Shown in pieces: positions 7,753 through 15,820 of a stretch of 47,845 nucleotides of DNA (position 1 is its first letter; every line of letters starts with the position of its first letter). Under the pieces are notes generated by a model that had not been told where the DNA came from, ran no database searches, and was given only the letters and a program-made list of their open reading frames with translations. This stretch comes from Sutterella sp. (GTDB lineage Bacteria; Pseudomonadota; Gammaproteobacteria; Burkholderiales; Burkholderiaceae_F): NCBI GenBank assembly GCA_017936545.1, contig JAGBFJ010000101.1, positions 1 to 47,845 on the forward strand. The letters are read 5' to 3'. A program made the translations under genes and the position numbers.

Positions 7753-8931
7753 TCAGAGGAACTTCACGAAGAAGCCCGCGATGATGATGGAGAAGGTCGT
7801 CACCGTCGCGAAGCCCGCAACGAGATACTTCGACATCAGACGGTCGCTGATGATCTTCTTTTCCGTTTCGTTTTCGGCCACGGCGCTGATGATTTCATTC
7901 ACGATCAGATAGGTGGCGGGGAAGCCGAGCAGCTGGCAGACGGCGACGCCGACGGCAACGTTGCGGGAACCGAGAACCTTCCAGAACGGAAGCACGTAGA
8001 AGAAGACGACCAGAGCCGCGATCACGATAGCAAAAATCACGGCGATCGAATAAGAGAGCGTCAGCAGGTCTTCCGGACGGATGCGGGCCAGCGACGGGAT
8101 GATCGCGCCGAACACGGCGCAGTTGAAAACGCCCGCGCAGTTGGCATGCTTGAGGATGTTGCTCGGGAGAACGCCGGTGCTGCCCACGGCCGCGCCGAGA
8201 ATCAGGGCCCAGATGGTGCCTGAAAGCCCCGTCCACTTGCCGAGCATGAAGGCGAACCAGGCGAAGAAGGCGGTGATGGCCAGGCAAGTGAAGGAACCGT
8301 AGTACTTCTTATGGCGTTCAAAGAAGTTCGGGCCCTTGGAAGAGGACTGAAGCGCCGCGGCGCCGCCGAAATTGGGAATTTCGCCCGTTTCGCGGTACCG
8401 TGCAACGACTTCGCGGGCTTCGCGCAGGCCGAAATAGGAGGCGATCGGCGTGCCGAGGAACTTCTGAACGGCGAAGACGATGGTGCCGAGCGCGGCGGCG
8501 AGGGTAAAGCCCTGATCCATCGCGGCCGACGTCATGATCTGGGTGGCGACGATGCCGCCCGTCACGATCGGAACGGAGACGATGGTTTCCTGATAGCCGA
8601 TCAGCGGGATCATGAGGAAGGCGCAGAGCATCACGACGCCCATGGCGATGCACGCCGTCACGACCGTACGCCATTCGGCAATGAGCTCGCGCATGTTGAT
8701 GGTCGTGCCCATCGAGAAGATGAGGAAGAGAACCGCCCACTTGGCGATCTGATCAAGACCCGCCTTCTTGATGATGTCGGGCGGAATCAGGCCGGACATG
8801 AAGGCGAAGAGGAAGAGCATGAGGCTCACGAACACAGCGGAAAGCTTTGCCTTCGTGGCCACGCCGAGCAGGTCGCCGATGCCGAAAAAGGCCAGGCAGA
8901 CCAGCAGGTACCAGAACATGTTGTCGAACAT
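7753..8931 (-). CDS. Uncharacterised multi-pass membrane carrier, partner of ggt
   Basis: Inner-membrane protein of 392 residues with about ten predicted helices in two halves separated by a polar loop (residues 165-205, LREAREVVARYRETGEIPNFGGAAALQSSSKGPNFFERHKK). The start MFDNMFWYLLVCLAFFGIGDLLG and the intramembrane GGIVATQIMTSAAMDQG and GSTGVLPSNILKHANCAGVFNCAVFG stretches look like re-entrant or discontinuous helices of secondary carriers of the glutamate-symporter type. That assignment is inference from pattern; I do not recognise a named family. It lies directly upstream of ggt in the same direction, so its substrate may be a gamma-glutamyl compound or glutamate. Confidence 0.72.
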   Translation of the reverse strand: MFDNMFWYLLVCLAFFGIGDLLGVATKAKLSAVFVSLMLFLFAFMSGLIPPDIIKKAGLDQIAKWAVLFLIFSMGTTINMRELIAEWRTVVTACIAMGVVMLCAFLMIPLIGYQETIVSVPIVTGGIVATQIMTSAAMDQGFTLAAALGTIVFAVQKFLGTPIASYFGLREAREVVARYRETGEIPNFGGAAALQSSSKGPNFFERHKKYYGSFTCLAITAFFAWFAFMLGKWTGLSGTIWALILGAAVGSTGVLPSNILKHANCAGVFNCAVFGAIIPSLARIRPEDLLTLSYSIAVIFAIVIAALVVFFYVLPFWKVLGSRNVAVGVAVCQLLGFPATYLIVNEIISAVAENETEKKIISDRLMSKYLVAGFATVTTFSIIIAGFFVKFL

Positions 8932-9149
8932 TTGCTTGCCGGCCGCCCTGCGGTCGTAATACCGGATGCGGCCGCTCCTGAGTTGAGGGTTTGTTATAGG
9001 GTCGCACCGACATTCGGGCGCAATGTATCCTAACCCAGAGCTCTCCGTCGCTCATCCGAGAAACCGTCTATGTCTTATAGAAGACCAAGGGTAATCCCCG
9101 AGCTCAGTCCTGTTTCATCCGCCGTTCACTAGTGTCCTTTCTGTAAACC

Positions 9150-9181
9150 GAGCCCGGCTATCCGCTGGGACAGCCGGGCTC
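9150..9181. terminator. Strong 10-bp inverted repeat after the GNAT gene
   Basis: GAGCCCGGCT (9150-9159) and AGCCGGGCTC (9172-9181), loop of 12. It lies 30 bp beyond the GNAT stop. The T-run is weak on the minus strand (GGTTTAC), so termination is likely but not certain. Confidence 0.6.
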
Positions 9182-9210
9182 ATCAAAACGGTTCAGAAGT
9201 TCCGGTTCCT

Positions 9211-9711
9211 TCAGTCTTCGGAGCGGCTGAATTCAAGCTCCATGTCGTACCAGACGGCGCCGCCGTGAACGGACTTCGACACGCCGCGGTTCACGTAGCC
9301 GAACTGCTCGTAATAATGAATCAACGGCTCCTTGCAGGTGAGGATCAGGCCGCGGCGGCCCTCCTGACGGGCCTTTTCGATGAAGGCCTTCATGAGGGCG
9401 GGCGCGCAGCCCTTGCCGCGCATGTCGGGGACGACGCAGAATCCGAAGACGGACTGCCACTGGCCGCGCGGATTGTGAAGACCGGCGTCGTCGAACATGT
9501 CGTCCGAAATCGTGCGCTGATCGGTGACCATGCCGTCGATCAGACCGATCGGACGTTCGCCGTCGCAGAGAATCAGAAAGCAGTCGGGAAAGACCGCCAG
9601 ACGCTTTTCAAAGCTTTCCCGGGTCGCCTTTTCTTCAGGCGGGAACGAAGCAGCTTCAATGTCGGTGAGAATGTCGAGGTCGGCCGCAGAGGCCTGGCGG
9701 ATGGAAAACAC
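9211..9711 (-). CDS. GNAT family N-acetyltransferase
   Basis: Cytoplasmic acetyl-CoA-dependent acetyltransferase of 166 residues. The acetyl-CoA-binding motif is seen in FGFCVVPDMRGKGCAPALMKAFIEKAR (R-x-x-G-x-A type), and C-terminal HYYEQFGYVNRGVSKSVHGGAVWYDMELEF is typical of AANAT-like members. The acceptor is unknown. The start is best taken as GTG at 9711, which has a perfect AGGAG 6 bases upstream; the frame stays open to a TTG at 9735 lacking a ribosome site. Single gene with its own terminator. Confidence 0.82.
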   Translation of the reverse strand: MFSIRQASAADLDILTDIEAASFPPEEKATRESFEKRLAVFPDCFLILCDGERPIGLIDGMVTDQRTISDDMFDDAGLHNPRGQWQSVFGFCVVPDMRGKGCAPALMKAFIEKARQEGRRGLILTCKEPLIHYYEQFGYVNRGVSKSVHGGAVWYDMELEFSRSED

Positions 9712-9841
9712 ATCGGTCTCCTGAAAGGGATTCAAGCCGCCAAATTATAGCGGCCGAACTCGGGTTAATACGTAAGCCTGCTTCTCACTATTCGATGAAT
9801 CAGGTCGCCGATGCCGAAGAAGCAGCAGGACTCGGCCGCCG

Positions 9842-10102
9842 TCAGAGGCTCCCGTCCGCAGGAAGAAATGCCGCTTTCGGATGCCCGCAGTCGGGACAAG
9901 CCCAGTCCGCAGGCAGTTCCTCAAAAGGCGTCCCCGGCTCGACGCCCCAGTCGGGCAGGCCTTCGGCAGGATCGTAGACAAACCAGCAGACGCGGCACTG
10001 CATGCGGGTTTCGGGACGAATCCGAGTCCGCATCAGTCTTTCCAGCGCCTCTGCCGCGCCTGCGCCTTCCAGGCGGTCGGGAAGCGGTTCTGCATTCGTC
10101 AA
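9842..10102 (-). CDS. hupI: Rubredoxin of hydrogenase cluster (HupI-like)
   Basis: Small iron protein with a Fe(Cys)4 site: CRVC and CPDC pairs about 30 residues apart within [15 protein letters not shown] and [15 protein letters not shown]. An N-terminal extension of about 35 residues precedes the rubredoxin fold, as in HupI. The proposed start is a TTG at 10102, because AGGAGG stands 5 bases before it and overlaps the stop of hupH; upstream TTG/GTG codons lack this. It is the last gene of the hupD-F-G-H-I operon. Known role of the family: electron carrier needed for hydrogenase assembly when oxygen is present. Confidence 0.85.
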   Translation of the reverse strand: MTNAEPLPDRLEGAGAAEALERLMRTRIRPETRMQCRVCWFVYDPAEGLPDWGVEPGTPFEELPADWACPDCGHPKAAFLPADGSL

Positions 10103-10112
10103 GGCCGCCTCC

Positions 10113-10943
10113 TCATCCGATGGCGCCACGCGCAAGGTCGGCTTCCAGCCACTCGGCGATCTCCCGGCACTTCGCCTCGGTATCTGCGAAGGCTTCCGAA
10201 GACGCGGCCACTTCGGGCGGAATCACCGCCGCAACGTAGGCATCGAGCAGCGTCTTCCCGGCATTGTTGAAAAGTCGGCTGTGCCAGATGCCCCTCACGC
10301 GGGTCCGCTGAATGACGCTGCGGGCAAAACCCGTGATCTCCGCCTCGATCGTGCCGGTGCCGAGCGTCGAGAGCAGCGCGCGGGCGTCGCCCGGCGAAAG
10401 CGGCTGACGGGACAGTTCGGTCATGAAGACAGGATCTTCGGGAATCGCCGACCAGTCGATTTCACTCTGAGCCCGGCGAAGTTCTTCAAGAATGGCGGGC
10501 GCCGCGAAGACGTCCGGACCGCCGTTGACGATGCGGCCGACGGTTTCATCGCCCTCCAGCGCCTCTTTGCGCACGCAGAGCGGCACGCGGGAAAGCACGA
10601 ATGACTCCGAAGCGCCGATCTTCATGCGCCAGAGCGCAGGCACGCCGGTTTCCTCGATGCGCACGAGGCCGTCGTGAAGCGCGATCCGGACTTCGCCCCT
10701 GCCGAGCGCCGCCAGCACAAAGGGCATCCATTCGGGATCAAACCGGGAGAAATCGTAGATTTCGTGAAGGTCCGAGAGAGCCTGCTTTCCTGTTTCCCGT
10801 GCGGCCTCGCGCGCCTCCTGCACACGGGCGCCGACCTCCTTCAGAAATGCCGCCGCCGCGAGCGCCGCACGGCGCTCCGTTTCAGGCGCCATCCGGGGCA
10901 CCTCCGCCCAGACGCCCGCACCTTCCAATGTCAGACTGCTCAT
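10113..10943 (-). CDS. hupH: Hydrogenase expression/formation protein HupH/HyaF
   Basis: 276-residue HupH/HyaF-family accessory protein for an uptake [NiFe]-hydrogenase; the family acts in maturation of the small subunit and its iron-sulfur clusters. The C-terminal domain is well matched: [54 protein letters not shown]. The ATG at 10943 follows GGGAGG at good spacing. It lies 11 bp after the hupG stop, and its own stop overlaps the ribosome site of the rubredoxin gene, so the two are translationally linked. Confidence 0.87.
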   Translation of the reverse strand: MSSLTLEGAGVWAEVPRMAPETERRAALAAAAFLKEVGARVQEAREAARETGKQALSDLHEIYDFSRFDPEWMPFVLAALGRGEVRIALHDGLVRIEETGVPALWRMKIGASESFVLSRVPLCVRKEALEGDETVGRIVNGGPDVFAAPAILEELRRAQSEIDWSAIPEDPVFMTELSRQPLSPGDARALLSTLGTGTIEAEITGFARSVIQRTRVRGIWHSRLFNNAGKTLLDAYVAAVIPPEVAASSEAFADTEAKCREIAEWLEADLARGAIG

Positions 10944-10954
10944 GATCCCCTCCC

Positions 10955-11398
10955 TCAGCCGTTCAGAACAGCAATGGTTTTCTTCGGCGCGCACCGGCGC
11001 ATGCCGATGTCGGCAAGCTGCTTCAGATACGCGTCCCAGTTCATCAGCCCTTCGGCAGCTCCGAGATAAACTCCGGAGCGAAACAGCGCGACCGCCGGCA
11101 GCCGCCGGATCCCGTACCGCGCCGCCATGGCCCGTCCCCGGGCCGTCTCAGAGAACCAGGCGCCCGCGACGGCCGATCCGAGCGCACGGCGGATTTCAGG
11201 CGCGATGACCGCAATGTCGATCGTTTCCTTCATCCGGTTCGGATCGTCGGCAAAGACCGCGAGCTGCATGCCCTCGGCCTTCGTCAGTAGCCCGAGATCC
11301 TCTTCTTTGAGAAGACGGAACCCTTCCGCGCCGAAAAGCCTTGCAAACGCGGGATGCCCCGCCTGATCCGCCATCAGCGGCTTACGAACGCCTTCCAT
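10955..11398 (-). CDS. hupG: Hydrogenase accessory protein HupG/HyaE (thioredoxin-like)
   Basis: 147-residue HyaE/HupG-family protein. The fold is thioredoxin-like without the CxxC motif: GLLTKAEGMQLAVFADDPNRMKETIDIAVIAPEIRRALG, then RYGIRRLPAVALFRSGVYLGAAEGLMNW (the conserved cis-proline segment). The family binds the Tat signal of the hydrogenase small subunit as an export chaperone. Two adjacent ATGs lie at 11401 and 11398; AGGAGG is 6 bases before the second. The start overlaps the end of hupF by 17 bp, so translation is coupled. Confidence 0.85.
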   Translation of the reverse strand: MEGVRKPLMADQAGHPAFARLFGAEGFRLLKEEDLGLLTKAEGMQLAVFADDPNRMKETIDIAVIAPEIRRALGSAVAGAWFSETARGRAMAARYGIRRLPAVALFRSGVYLGAAEGLMNWDAYLKQLADIGMRRCAPKKTIAVLNG

Positions 11399-11729
11399 CA
11401 TCAGCCTCCTTCTTCTGTCCCGGGACGCAGGCAGCCAGATGCGGCGGCAGCACCGGCCCGCCCGCAAGATCCGCAAAAGCAGCGTCAATGACCTCCGGCG
11501 AAGTCTCGCCCGCCATCACCGCAGCCACGCCGCCGAGTGCTTTCTCGATTTCTTCGGCCTCGTCGGCCTCAATCCGGCGAAGCACGGTTTCGCGAAACAC
11601 CAGCACCCAGTCGCCCGGCCGCAGTTCTCCCGCCAGCGCCGCATCCGCCGTCAGCAGCCGGCCGCAGCGCTCGACCGTCGCCGTCAGGCCGTCGACCGAC
11701 GTCACCCGCATCGGTACCGCAATGCACAT
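11382..11729 (-). CDS. hupF: Hydrogenase maturation chaperone HupF (HypC family)
   Basis: HypC/HupF-family chaperone that carries the Fe(CN)2CO unit to the large-subunit precursor. It starts MCIAVPMRV; Cys2 next to the initiator is essential in the family, which fixes the ATG at 11729 (AGGAGG 5 bases upstream) over an in-frame GTG six bases earlier. PGDWVLVFRETVLRRI is the usual beta-barrel strand. At 115 residues it is longer than HypC (about 80-90) and carries the helical extension seen in HupF. It begins 2 bp after the hupD stop. Confidence 0.88.
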   Translation of the reverse strand: MCIAVPMRVTSVDGLTATVERCGRLLTADAALAGELRPGDWVLVFRETVLRRIEADEAEEIEKALGGVAAVMAGETSPEVIDAAFADLAGGPVLPPHLAACVPGQKKEADDGRRS

Positions 11730-11731
11730 GG

Positions 11732-12427
11732 TCACCTCCTTCCGCCGGATGACGGAAGCACGCGGGCCGCTGCCGAAACGGCATCGGGGATCCCCGTGAA
11801 AAAGCGTTCGTCGCCGCAGCGGCAGGCTTCCTCTTCCGTCGGACGCTCCGCCTCATAGCGGGCAACGCCGAGACAGTCCGCCGTCAGGGGCGCCTCCGGA
11901 AGACCGGCGGGACGCTTTTCATGAGGGAGCCCCCATTCGGCCAGCACGTCCGCGGCCAGGGCAACGGCATCCTCCAGCCGGACCCGCACCGAAGAAGAGA
12001 GGCTCCCGCCGTAGTCGTCGAGCACTGCCGGCTGAATGCCGACGACGGCCACGCTCTCGGGCATTTCTCCGAGAAGCGCCGCCGTGCCGAGCAGCTCGCT
12101 CATGCCGGTCTGATGCGGCGAAAGCTTCGTGGACGTCCAGAGCGCCAGGTCCTGTTTGCTGAGAACCCTCAGCGTGCCGGGCTCCTCGTGCAGTTCGCAG
12201 CAGTCGAAGACCAGCAGACGTCTGGAAGTCGATATGAGATTCATCAGTCCGAAGCCGAGCGTGCCGCCGTCCGCCGTCAGAGTATCCGGCCGATCGAGAT
12301 AGGCTTCATGAAAAGCTGCCGCGGCTCTCGGACCGAAGCCCTCGTCCGCCCAGAGAATGTTGCCGACCCCGAGCACGAGCGCTTCGCGCTCGAAAACCCG
12401 GTCCTTCGTCAGATCCTCAGCCGCCAT
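11732..12427 (-). CDS. hupD: Hydrogenase maturation endopeptidase HupD/HyaD
   Basis: Nickel-dependent protease that trims the C-terminus of the hydrogenase large subunit after nickel insertion. LVLGVGNILWADEGFGPR is the family signature, and the three expected nickel ligands are present: Glu29 (WADEG), Asp75 (VFDCCE) and His105 (SPHQTG). The ATG at 12427 has GGAGG 8 bases upstream. The C-terminus is longer than usual, about 60 residues with several cysteines (TADCLGVARYEAERPTEEEACRCGDERFF). First gene of the operon; the next upstream gene is divergent, so no structural genes precede it. Confidence 0.9.
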   Translation of the reverse strand: MAAEDLTKDRVFEREALVLGVGNILWADEGFGPRAAAAFHEAYLDRPDTLTADGGTLGFGLMNLISTSRRLLVFDCCELHEEPGTLRVLSKQDLALWTSTKLSPHQTGMSELLGTAALLGEMPESVAVVGIQPAVLDDYGGSLSSSVRVRLEDAVALAADVLAEWGLPHEKRPAGLPEAPLTADCLGVARYEAERPTEEEACRCGDERFFTGIPDAVSAAARVLPSSGGRR

Positions 12428-12554
12428 GTTCTCATCCTCCCGAAGACAAAAATCTTTGCTTCTGAACTGACTATAACGAGCACCCTGCAGGTCCGCCATC
12501 CTCCTTCGGTGCCGATTCGATCCCCCATTCGACCTAGGTTGTCCGACGAATTCG

Positions 12555-12598
12555 TTTGTCACGGAAATGTCACGAAGCCGTCACCCCTCTGTCACTCC
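12555..12598 (+). promoter_or_regulatory. PhoB box of four 11-bp direct repeats
   Basis: Four consecutive 11-mers centred on TGTCAC or CGTCAC: TTTGTCACGGA, then AATGTCACGAA, then GCCGTCACCCC, then TCTGTCACTCC. A Pho box is two such repeats with TGTCA cores 11 bp apart, so this is a double box. It lies 44 bp before the start of the PiT transporter gene and predicts induction by phosphate limitation through PhoB. Confidence 0.75.
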
Positions 12599-12641
12599 CG
12601 GCCCTCAGAATGGCCGTGATTCCAACAACCGACATTCGAAA

Positions 12642-14876
12642 ATGGAACAGTACTATCTGATGCTGCTCGCCTTTCTGGCGGTCATCGCAGTCATCGACCT
12701 ATTCGTCGGCGTCAGCAACGACGCCGTGAACTTCCTCAACTCAGCCATCGGCTGCCGGATCGCCTCGTTTCGCACGACGCTTTGGGTCGCAAGCCTCGGA
12801 GTGCTTGCCGGCGCCACCTTTTCTTCAGGGATGATGGAAATCGCCCGTTCCGGCATTTTTCATCCGCAGCTCTTCACCTTCACCGAACTCATGGTCGTCT
12901 TCTTTGCGGTGATGGTAGCCGACGTCATCCTTCTCGATACCTTCAACTCGCTCGGTCTGCCGACATCGACCACGGTGTCGATCGTTTTTGAACTGCTCGG
13001 CAGCGCGCTCGCCGCTGCGCTTTACAAGGTCATCAGCGCCGGCCTTCCGCTGACTGAAGCCGCGGCGTACATCAACAGCTCGAAGTCCCTCGGTATCGTG
13101 TCGGGCATTCTGATTTCCGTCGTCGTCGCCTTTGCCGCAGGCGCCGTCTCCCAGTATGCCGCACGCCTTCTCTTTTCCTTCAGGATTGAAAAAGCCTACC
13201 GCCGCTTCGGCGCCATCTACGGCGGCATCGCCGTCACCGCGATCATCTACTTCCTGGTCATGAAGGGCGCCAAGGGCGCGAGCTTCATGCGTCCCGAATG
13301 GCTCCGCTTCATGGCGGACAATACGGGCGACATTGTCGCGGCGCTCGCCTTCGGCTTCACGATTCTCTTCCAGGCGCTGATCTTCTTTTTCCGCGTCAAC
13401 ATCTTCAAAATCATCATCCTGCTCGGCACCTTCTCTCTGGCCTTCGCCTTCGCCGGCAACGACCTCGTGAACTTCGTGGGCGTGCCGCTCGCCGCCTGGG
13501 ACAGCTTCAGGGAGTGGCAGGCTTCCGGCGTCGCCGACACCGAATTCATGATGGCGGGCCTCCTCAAGCCCACACAGGCGCCGACCCTCTTCCTTCTGGC
13601 CTCGGGCCTCGTGATGGTGGCAACGCTGTGGTTCTCCAAAAAAGCCATGCGCGTCGTGCAGACGTCGATCAATCTTTCGTCGAGCCGCGCCGGCACGCAG
13701 GAACAGTTCGGCGCCTCTCTTCCCGGCCGCGTCATCGTGCGTACGTCGATGAGTCTCGGACGCCTCATCAATCAGTTCATTCCACAGTCGGTGAGCCGCA
13801 GCATCGACCGGCGCTTCGAACCGGCTCCGGTCGTGAAGGGCGAGCCCGAGCTTCCCTTTGACTGCGTGCGCGCCTCGGTCAACCTCATGGTATCGGCCAT
13901 TCTGATTGCGTCCGCCACTTCGCTCAAGCTGCCGCTCTCCACGACCTACGTCACCTTCATGGTCGCCATGGGTTCGAGTTTCGCCGACGGCGCCTGGGAC
14001 CGCGAAACAGCGGTCTACCGAATCTCGGGCGTGCTGACGGTCATCAGCGGCTGGTTCCTGACCGCTTTCTCCGCAAGCACTCTCGCAGCTGCCGTCGCCG
14101 CACTCGTCTTCATCGGCGGAGAAGCCTCCGCGGTCGTTCTCGGCCTGCTGGCTCTCTTCCTCCTCGTGCGCTCGAATCTCAGAAAATCGGGCGGCGATGC
14201 GCTTCCTTCTCAGAGCAGCAGCGGCACGTGGGATGCTCCCGCCGTGCGGACACGGCTTTCCGAAGCCACCGGTACGACGCTTGCGGGCACGCTCAGCCTC
14301 CTTGAGCAGGTTCTCGCCTGCTTCAGCACCGACAGCGAGCGTGAGCTCACCCGCATTAAAAATGCCGCATCGGATCTGTTTGAGGAAGCCTCCGCCAAAC
14401 GCAGCTTCTACTACCGCATGGCGGAGTCCTCGCCCGCGCCCTCAAAGGCCGACTTCGATGCCCGCTACTGCTATCTGAGGGCCTGCACGAATACCCGCGA
14501 GGTCTCCCGCGCGCTTCTCAACCTCGCAACGCTGGCTCGCGAACACGTCGCAAACCGCCACCGTGTCATGTCGGCGCCGGTCGTGCGCGACATTTCCGAA
14601 CTGATCGGCGAACTCATCCGAACCTCCGGCTCGGACGGCATCAGGGCCGACTCCGGAGCGATCCGGGCAAGAGCCCCGCAGATCGTGGCACGCATCGAGC
14701 GGGTGCAGCACAGGCTCATCGAGTCCCAGCCCCAGGAAAACATGTCGATCCGCTGCTGCGAGTTCTATCTCTCCTTCCTGCTCGTTCTGCGCGAACTGAT
14801 CAACCATTACGAAATCGCCTCTCTTCTGGAGGAACAGATCGGTCTTCTTGAAAAGACCGGCACAGACAAGCCGTAA
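12642..14876 (+). CDS. pit: Inorganic phosphate transporter, PiT family, with C-terminal cytoplasmic domain
   Basis: Inner-membrane phosphate carrier. It carries the two inverted PiT signatures: DLFVGVSNDAVNFLNSAIGCR with GLPTSTTVSIVFELLG in the first half, and AGNDLVNFVGVPLAAWDSF with LKLPLSTTYVTFMVAMGSSFADGAWDR in the second. About ten to twelve helices are separated by a central loop (residues 340-425). After the last helix a 190-residue soluble tail (from about residue 550) is predicted helical and resembles PhoU-like regions fused to some PiT proteins. At 744 residues it is longer than E. coli PitA (499). The ATG at 12642 fits the membrane start MEQYYLMLLAFLAVIAVIDL. The PhoB box upstream explains its regulation. 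Confidence 0.9.
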   Translation: MEQYYLMLLAFLAVIAVIDLFVGVSNDAVNFLNSAIGCRIASFRTTLWVASLGVLAGATFSSGMMEIARSGIFHPQLFTFTELMVVFFAVMVADVILLDTFNSLGLPTSTTVSIVFELLGSALAAALYKVISAGLPLTEAAAYINSSKSLGIVSGILISVVVAFAAGAVSQYAARLLFSFRIEKAYRRFGAIYGGIAVTAIIYFLVMKGAKGASFMRPEWLRFMADNTGDIVAALAFGFTILFQALIFFFRVNIFKIIILLGTFSLAFAFAGNDLVNFVGVPLAAWDSFREWQASGVADTEFMMAGLLKPTQAPTLFLLASGLVMVATLWFSKKAMRVVQTSINLSSSRAGTQEQFGASLPGRVIVRTSMSLGRLINQFIPQSVSRSIDRRFEPAPVVKGEPELPFDCVRASVNLMVSAILIASATSLKLPLSTTYVTFMVAMGSSFADGAWDRETAVYRISGVLTVISGWFLTAFSASTLAAAVAALVFIGGEASAVVLGLLALFLLVRSNLRKSGGDALPSQSSSGTWDAPAVRTRLSEATGTTLAGTLSLLEQVLACFSTDSERELTRIKNAASDLFEEASAKRSFYYRMAESSPAPSKADFDARYCYLRACTNTREVSRALLNLATLAREHVANRHRVMSAPVVRDISELIGELIRTSGSDGIRADSGAIRARAPQIVARIERVQHRLIESQPQENMSIRCCEFYLSFLLVLRELINHYEIASLLEEQIGLLEKTGTDKP

Positions 14877-14902
14877 CAGACGGCCGTTACCGAGCATGCT
14901 GT

Positions 14903-14930
14903 GGTCTTCGGCACTATGAAGACCGTTTTC
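14903..14930 (+). terminator. Rho-independent terminator after pit
   Basis: GGTCTTC (14903-14909) and GAAGACC (14918-14924), loop of 8, then GTTTTC. Confidence 0.7.
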
Positions 14931-15025
14931 GGGCGCATTCCGACGGGAACTGCGCCCTCTTTTTTCCTCTGCAGCCCTTCCGGCATCCGTCGCTTCAAAG
15001 AGAAAACAGCAGAATCGCCCGCACT

Positions 15026-15031
15026 TATAAT
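15026..15031 (+). promoter_or_regulatory. Probable -10 element (TATAAT)
   Basis: Perfect TATAAT about 97 bp before the start of the exported small protein gene, in an AT-rich patch. No convincing -35 is seen. Confidence 0.45.
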
Positions 15032-15127
15032 TAAATGCATTCGCTCTCAGTCCGAAGCCGTCTGCCACCCGGACGGCTCTCGGTCTGTCCGAACCGATTT
15101 CGATTTTTGCTCCTGTTCGGTTTTCCC

Positions 15128-15520
15128 ATGAAAAAATTCCTTGCCGCCTGCGCTCTCGGCGTCATGCTCTCGGCAGGATCCCTTCCGGTATCCGCCGCCG
15201 ATCTGCTCGTTCTTCCTCCCACCGTCATCACTGCCGTCCATTCCGCTCAGGACGTCCGTTCCGCCATTCATCAGGCCGCCCGGCACTATAAATGGAAGGT
15301 GGTCAGCGACCTTCCCGGTCTGGTCGTTCTTGAATACCGCCGCGGCGACAAGCTCGGCGTCACGATCAACGTGAGCTACACGCCCAAGAAGTTCAGCATC
15401 GCCTATGTGAAGTCCTTCGGCCTCGGCTATGAAAAGGCCGAAGGACGCGAAACGATCCACCGCAAGTACAACAAGTGGATCACCACGCTGGAAAAGGAAA
15501 TCAGGCGAGCACTCTACTGA
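15128..15520 (+). CDS. Small exported protein of unknown function
   Basis: 130 residues with a clear signal peptide, MKKFLAACALGVMLSAGSLPVSA, cleaved before ADLLVLPP; there is no lipobox cysteine. The mature domain has an alpha/beta pattern: DVRSAIHQAARHYKWKVVSDLPGLVVLEYRRGDKLGVTINVSYTPKKFSIAYVKSFGLGYEKAEGRETIHRKYNKWITTLEKEIRRAL. I recall this layout (helix with a W-x-V strand, then a terminal R-x-Y-N-x-W helix) from small periplasmic or lipoprotein families common in Betaproteobacteria, with no known function. Monocistronic, with its own promoter-like element and terminator. Confidence 0.78.
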   Translation: MKKFLAACALGVMLSAGSLPVSAADLLVLPPTVITAVHSAQDVRSAIHQAARHYKWKVVSDLPGLVVLEYRRGDKLGVTINVSYTPKKFSIAYVKSFGLGYEKAEGRETIHRKYNKWITTLEKEIRRALY

Positions 15521-15541
15521 GATTGCTTCTGTCCGACATGC

Positions 15542-15572
15542 GGACATGCCTTCCCGGGCATGTCCCTTTTTT
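15542..15572 (+). terminator. Rho-independent terminator
   Basis: GGACATGCC (15542-15550) and GGCATGTCC (15557-15565) followed by C and six T. Perfect 9-bp stem 20 bp after the stop codon. Confidence 0.92.
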
Positions 15573-15682
15573 CATCCGATGCGGGATGTTCCGCTTCAGA
15601 GATCCTCGGAAGCATCCCGTGATCTGAAGCTTCTGAATGACCCGTAGTCTGCGCCGCAGCTCCCCGAACGTTTTGTCGCCTG

Positions 15683-15741
15683 TCCGAAAACTGTTCGGAT
15701 GAAACAAAAACCGGACTCCGACTGTCGGCATGCCGACAGTC
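15683..15741 (+). promoter_or_regulatory. Two palindromes upstream of the flavin reductase
   Basis: TCCGAA-5-TTCGGA at 15683-15699, and a perfect 22-bp palindrome at 15720-15741 (half-site GACTGTCGGCA followed by its reverse complement). The second lies 80 bp before the start codon. No T-run follows, so these are more likely operators than terminators. Between the terminator at 15572 and the gene at 15821 nothing else is seen. Confidence 0.5.
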
Positions 15742-15820
15742 TGCAAAGCGTGCAGTTCCTAGACTTCCGTCCAACAGGCTCTCAGCATAAGAAAGAGAGC
15801 GGATATAGGAGGTTTCTCAT

